This document shows, in pieces, positions 37,835 to 38,777 of a DNA stretch of 38,777 bases. Location: positions 1 to 38,777 of the forward strand of contig NZ_JAKGBZ010000034.1 of the NCBI RefSeq assembly GCF_021556475.1, written 5' to 3'. Made by a program: the position numbers and the translations under genes. Every line of letters begins with the position of its first letter. Positions within the stretch are counted from its first letter, which is position 1. Origin of the DNA: Acidiphilium iwatense. GTDB taxonomy: Bacteria; Pseudomonadota; Alphaproteobacteria; Acetobacterales; Acetobacteraceae. A model generated the notes under the pieces. It was not told where the DNA came from, did no database searches, and was given only the letters and a program-made list of their open reading frames with translations.

Positions 37835-38146
37835 TCAAGTGTGTGGCCATCCCGGCAAGTGCAACCAGGCGGGCGGGTGACCTTGCGGCACTTCCATTCC
37901 CGGAAACAGTTTGTGAACCAGTAGCAGCACGATAATGAGGGCGGCGAAGAGGCGGCCCAAAACGCGGATCGCAAGAATCACCAGGCTCACCGCCACCACG
38001 ACGAGTAAGATGGTCTGCACATTCGGCGGTATGCCGCCCGAAGTCATCAAAGCGGCCAGGAGACCGTCGATATACGCGACAAAATCCATCACCAGACCGG
38101 CCAGGGCCAGGATTACAGACACAACTACATCGGTGGCATGGGTCAC
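37835..38146 (-). CDS. Small membrane protein of unknown function
   Basis: A 103-residue protein with two or three hydrophobic segments (about 7-35, 44-62 and 66-80) and a Pro/His-rich C-terminal tail (VPQGHPPAWLHLPGW). It starts at GTG 38146 with GAGGA 7 bases upstream on the minus strand. It is convergent with the histidine kinase. No family is recognised. The strong hydrophobic pattern and ribosome-binding site make it likely to be real. Confidence 0.65.
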   Translation of the reverse strand: MTHATDVVVSVILALAGLVMDFVAYIDGLLAALMTSGGIPPNVQTILLVVVAVSLVILAIRVLGRLFAALIIVLLLVHKLFPGMEVPQGHPPAWLHLPGWPHT

Positions 38147-38548
38147 TGCGCGGTCCTCGTTCTATTTCCTGCCATATACGCCAAGTTATCGCGCAATCCG
38201 TTATGGTTCGCTATCATTCAGGTAAATTCGCGCCCGGTACGTCACCCCGCGAGCATCCCGACGCAGGGGCAACGACTTTTTTATCAATGAATACAAAGGA
38301 TTGTGCTGGATGCGTGGTGGAGGGGGCTGGATACTCCGTCAATACAATACAACTAGATGATTTTATGAATTTTTTCTTAGTGGCTCGTGGAAAATTATAA
38401 TGCGCCGTACAATTTCACACAAGAGCAGATAAGAGATGTTCCGGCATATATCGAATATCGCTTGATATTACTCAATGACTGGGCCGGATCTCTATCCTCG
38501 ACGCTCTCCCACTGCGATATTGAACCGAGGTAGCCGTGCCGTGACGGC
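38147..38548. other. AT-richer tract of foreign composition
   Basis: This stretch is clearly less GC-rich than the rest of the window, with T- and A-runs around 38277-38400. Short frames occur (38203-38400 on the plus strand and the one at 38387) but none resembles a known protein. It lies between the last normal gene and the CRISPR trailer, so it may be decayed accessory DNA. Confidence 0.45.
38387..38533 (+). CDS. Possible small or remnant protein
   Basis: A 48-residue frame starts at GTG (VENYNAPYNFTQEQIRDVPA) and ends in TAG. Its amino-acid make-up looks protein-like and its codons are not GC-biased, unlike the resident genes. It has a poor ribosome-binding site and overlaps the end of another short frame, so it may be the tail of a decayed gene. 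No homology is recognised. Confidence 0.25.
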   Translation: MENYNAPYNFTQEQIRDVPAYIEYRLILLNDWAGSLSSTLSHCDIEPR

Positions 38549-38645
38549 GCCGACATTCACGCTCCCGCGCGGGGAGCGACTTTGACGTGTCGTCGTCATA
38601 TCCCTATCAAATGGTTTCGATCCACGCTCCCGCGCGGGGAGCGAC
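38549..38645 (-). CRISPR. CRISPR array remnant, trailer end (type I-C-like repeat)
   Basis: An intact 32-base repeat at 38614-38645 reads, on the minus strand, GTCGCTCCCCGCG, then CGGGAGCGTGGATCGAAAC, close to the type I-C (Dvulg) consensus that ends in GTGGATTGAAAC. A second copy at 38549-38580 keeps its 23 inner bases exactly but is degenerate at the outer end, as expected of a terminal repeat. The 33-base spacer is at 38581-38613. The array reads on the minus strand with its leader to the right, so this is the oldest end. No third repeat occurs at the expected distance (about 38679). No cas genes are in the window. Confidence 0.75.
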
Positions 38646-38653
38646 CACCTGCC

Positions 38654-38777
38654 TGTAAGCGCGCATTTTGACGCACATGATCGACATTTGCGTGCGGACG
38701 CGGTCATGTTCGGTGTGCTTGGGATTGAGGCTGATCCGCGCGAGTTGGCGGATCAGCCTGTGTTTTCGGCGACGCTG
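38654..38777. mobile_element. Possible insertion element end interrupting the CRISPR array
   Basis: After about 8 bases of what should be a second spacer, the sequence changes to TGTAAGCGCGCATTTTGACG, in the style of IS21-type ends that begin TGT and carry repeated ATTTTGAC blocks. An 11-bp perfect inverted repeat (AGGCTGATCCG and CGGATCAGCCT, about 38728-38759) and an open frame from ATG 38706 run to the window edge. The family is not certain and the other end is outside. Confidence 0.3.

Noticed and set aside
38492-38707. A minus-strand frame of 71 codons across the CRISPR repeats
   Set aside because: It reads through the repeats and spacer. The CRISPR interpretation explains the sequence better.

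Overview
The window is GC-rich, densely packed chromosomal DNA from an alphaproteobacterium, most likely an acidophile-type member of the Acetobacteraceae (Acidiphilium or a relative). This rests on a hopanoid-modification cluster joined to dxs and ispH, a CtrA-type winged-helix regulator, a pgsA-moaD-moaE order and a sulfur-responsive gene group. The assignment comes from remembered gene content, not from a search. No rRNA or tRNA genes were seen.

Layout. 1-8567: clpB (minus strand, with a terminator), then a plus-strand housekeeping run: MOSC-domain protein, phospholipase D-like protein, pgsA, a small lipoprotein, moaD and moaE. A CtrA-like regulator follows. Its receiver has lost the phosphoacceptor Asp, and it sits behind AT-rich DNA with its own sigma70-type promoter. 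8582-17306: a hopanoid block. hpnH and ispH are on the minus strand and divergent from dxs-hpnM-hpnI-hpnJ-hpnK. DXS and IspH are the first and last enzymes of the MEP isoprenoid route, and HpnH, I, J, K and M extend or handle the hopanoid. A palindromic intergenic element has landed between hpnJ and hpnK and now carries the hpnK start codon. 17484-22692: a repeat-rich beta-solenoid protein, a nitrilase-superfamily amidase, NAD kinase, malate dehydrogenase and recX. 22694-23210: a terminator, two long related inverted repeats and a small secreted protein.

23375-26858: a probable sulfur-stress group. An ETHE1-like metallohydrolase and an MFS transporter are divergent, across a dyad operator, from an ArsR-rhodanese fusion regulator. 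A DsbA-like CPPC protein comes next. 26917-37784: the most system-like region. A good sigma54 (-24/-12) promoter precedes seven genes that all overlap by about four bases: membrane-fusion protein, TolC-type channel, ABC ATPase, two paralogous FtsX/MacB-type permeases, an NtrC-family response regulator and its histidine kinase. This looks like a self-regulated, sigma54-driven tripartite ABC exporter.

37802-38777: a small membrane protein, an AT-richer tract of different composition, and the trailer end of a CRISPR array with a type I-C-like 32-base repeat (one spacer, one degenerate terminal repeat). The array seems to be cut short by another element at the right edge. No cas genes lie inside the window.
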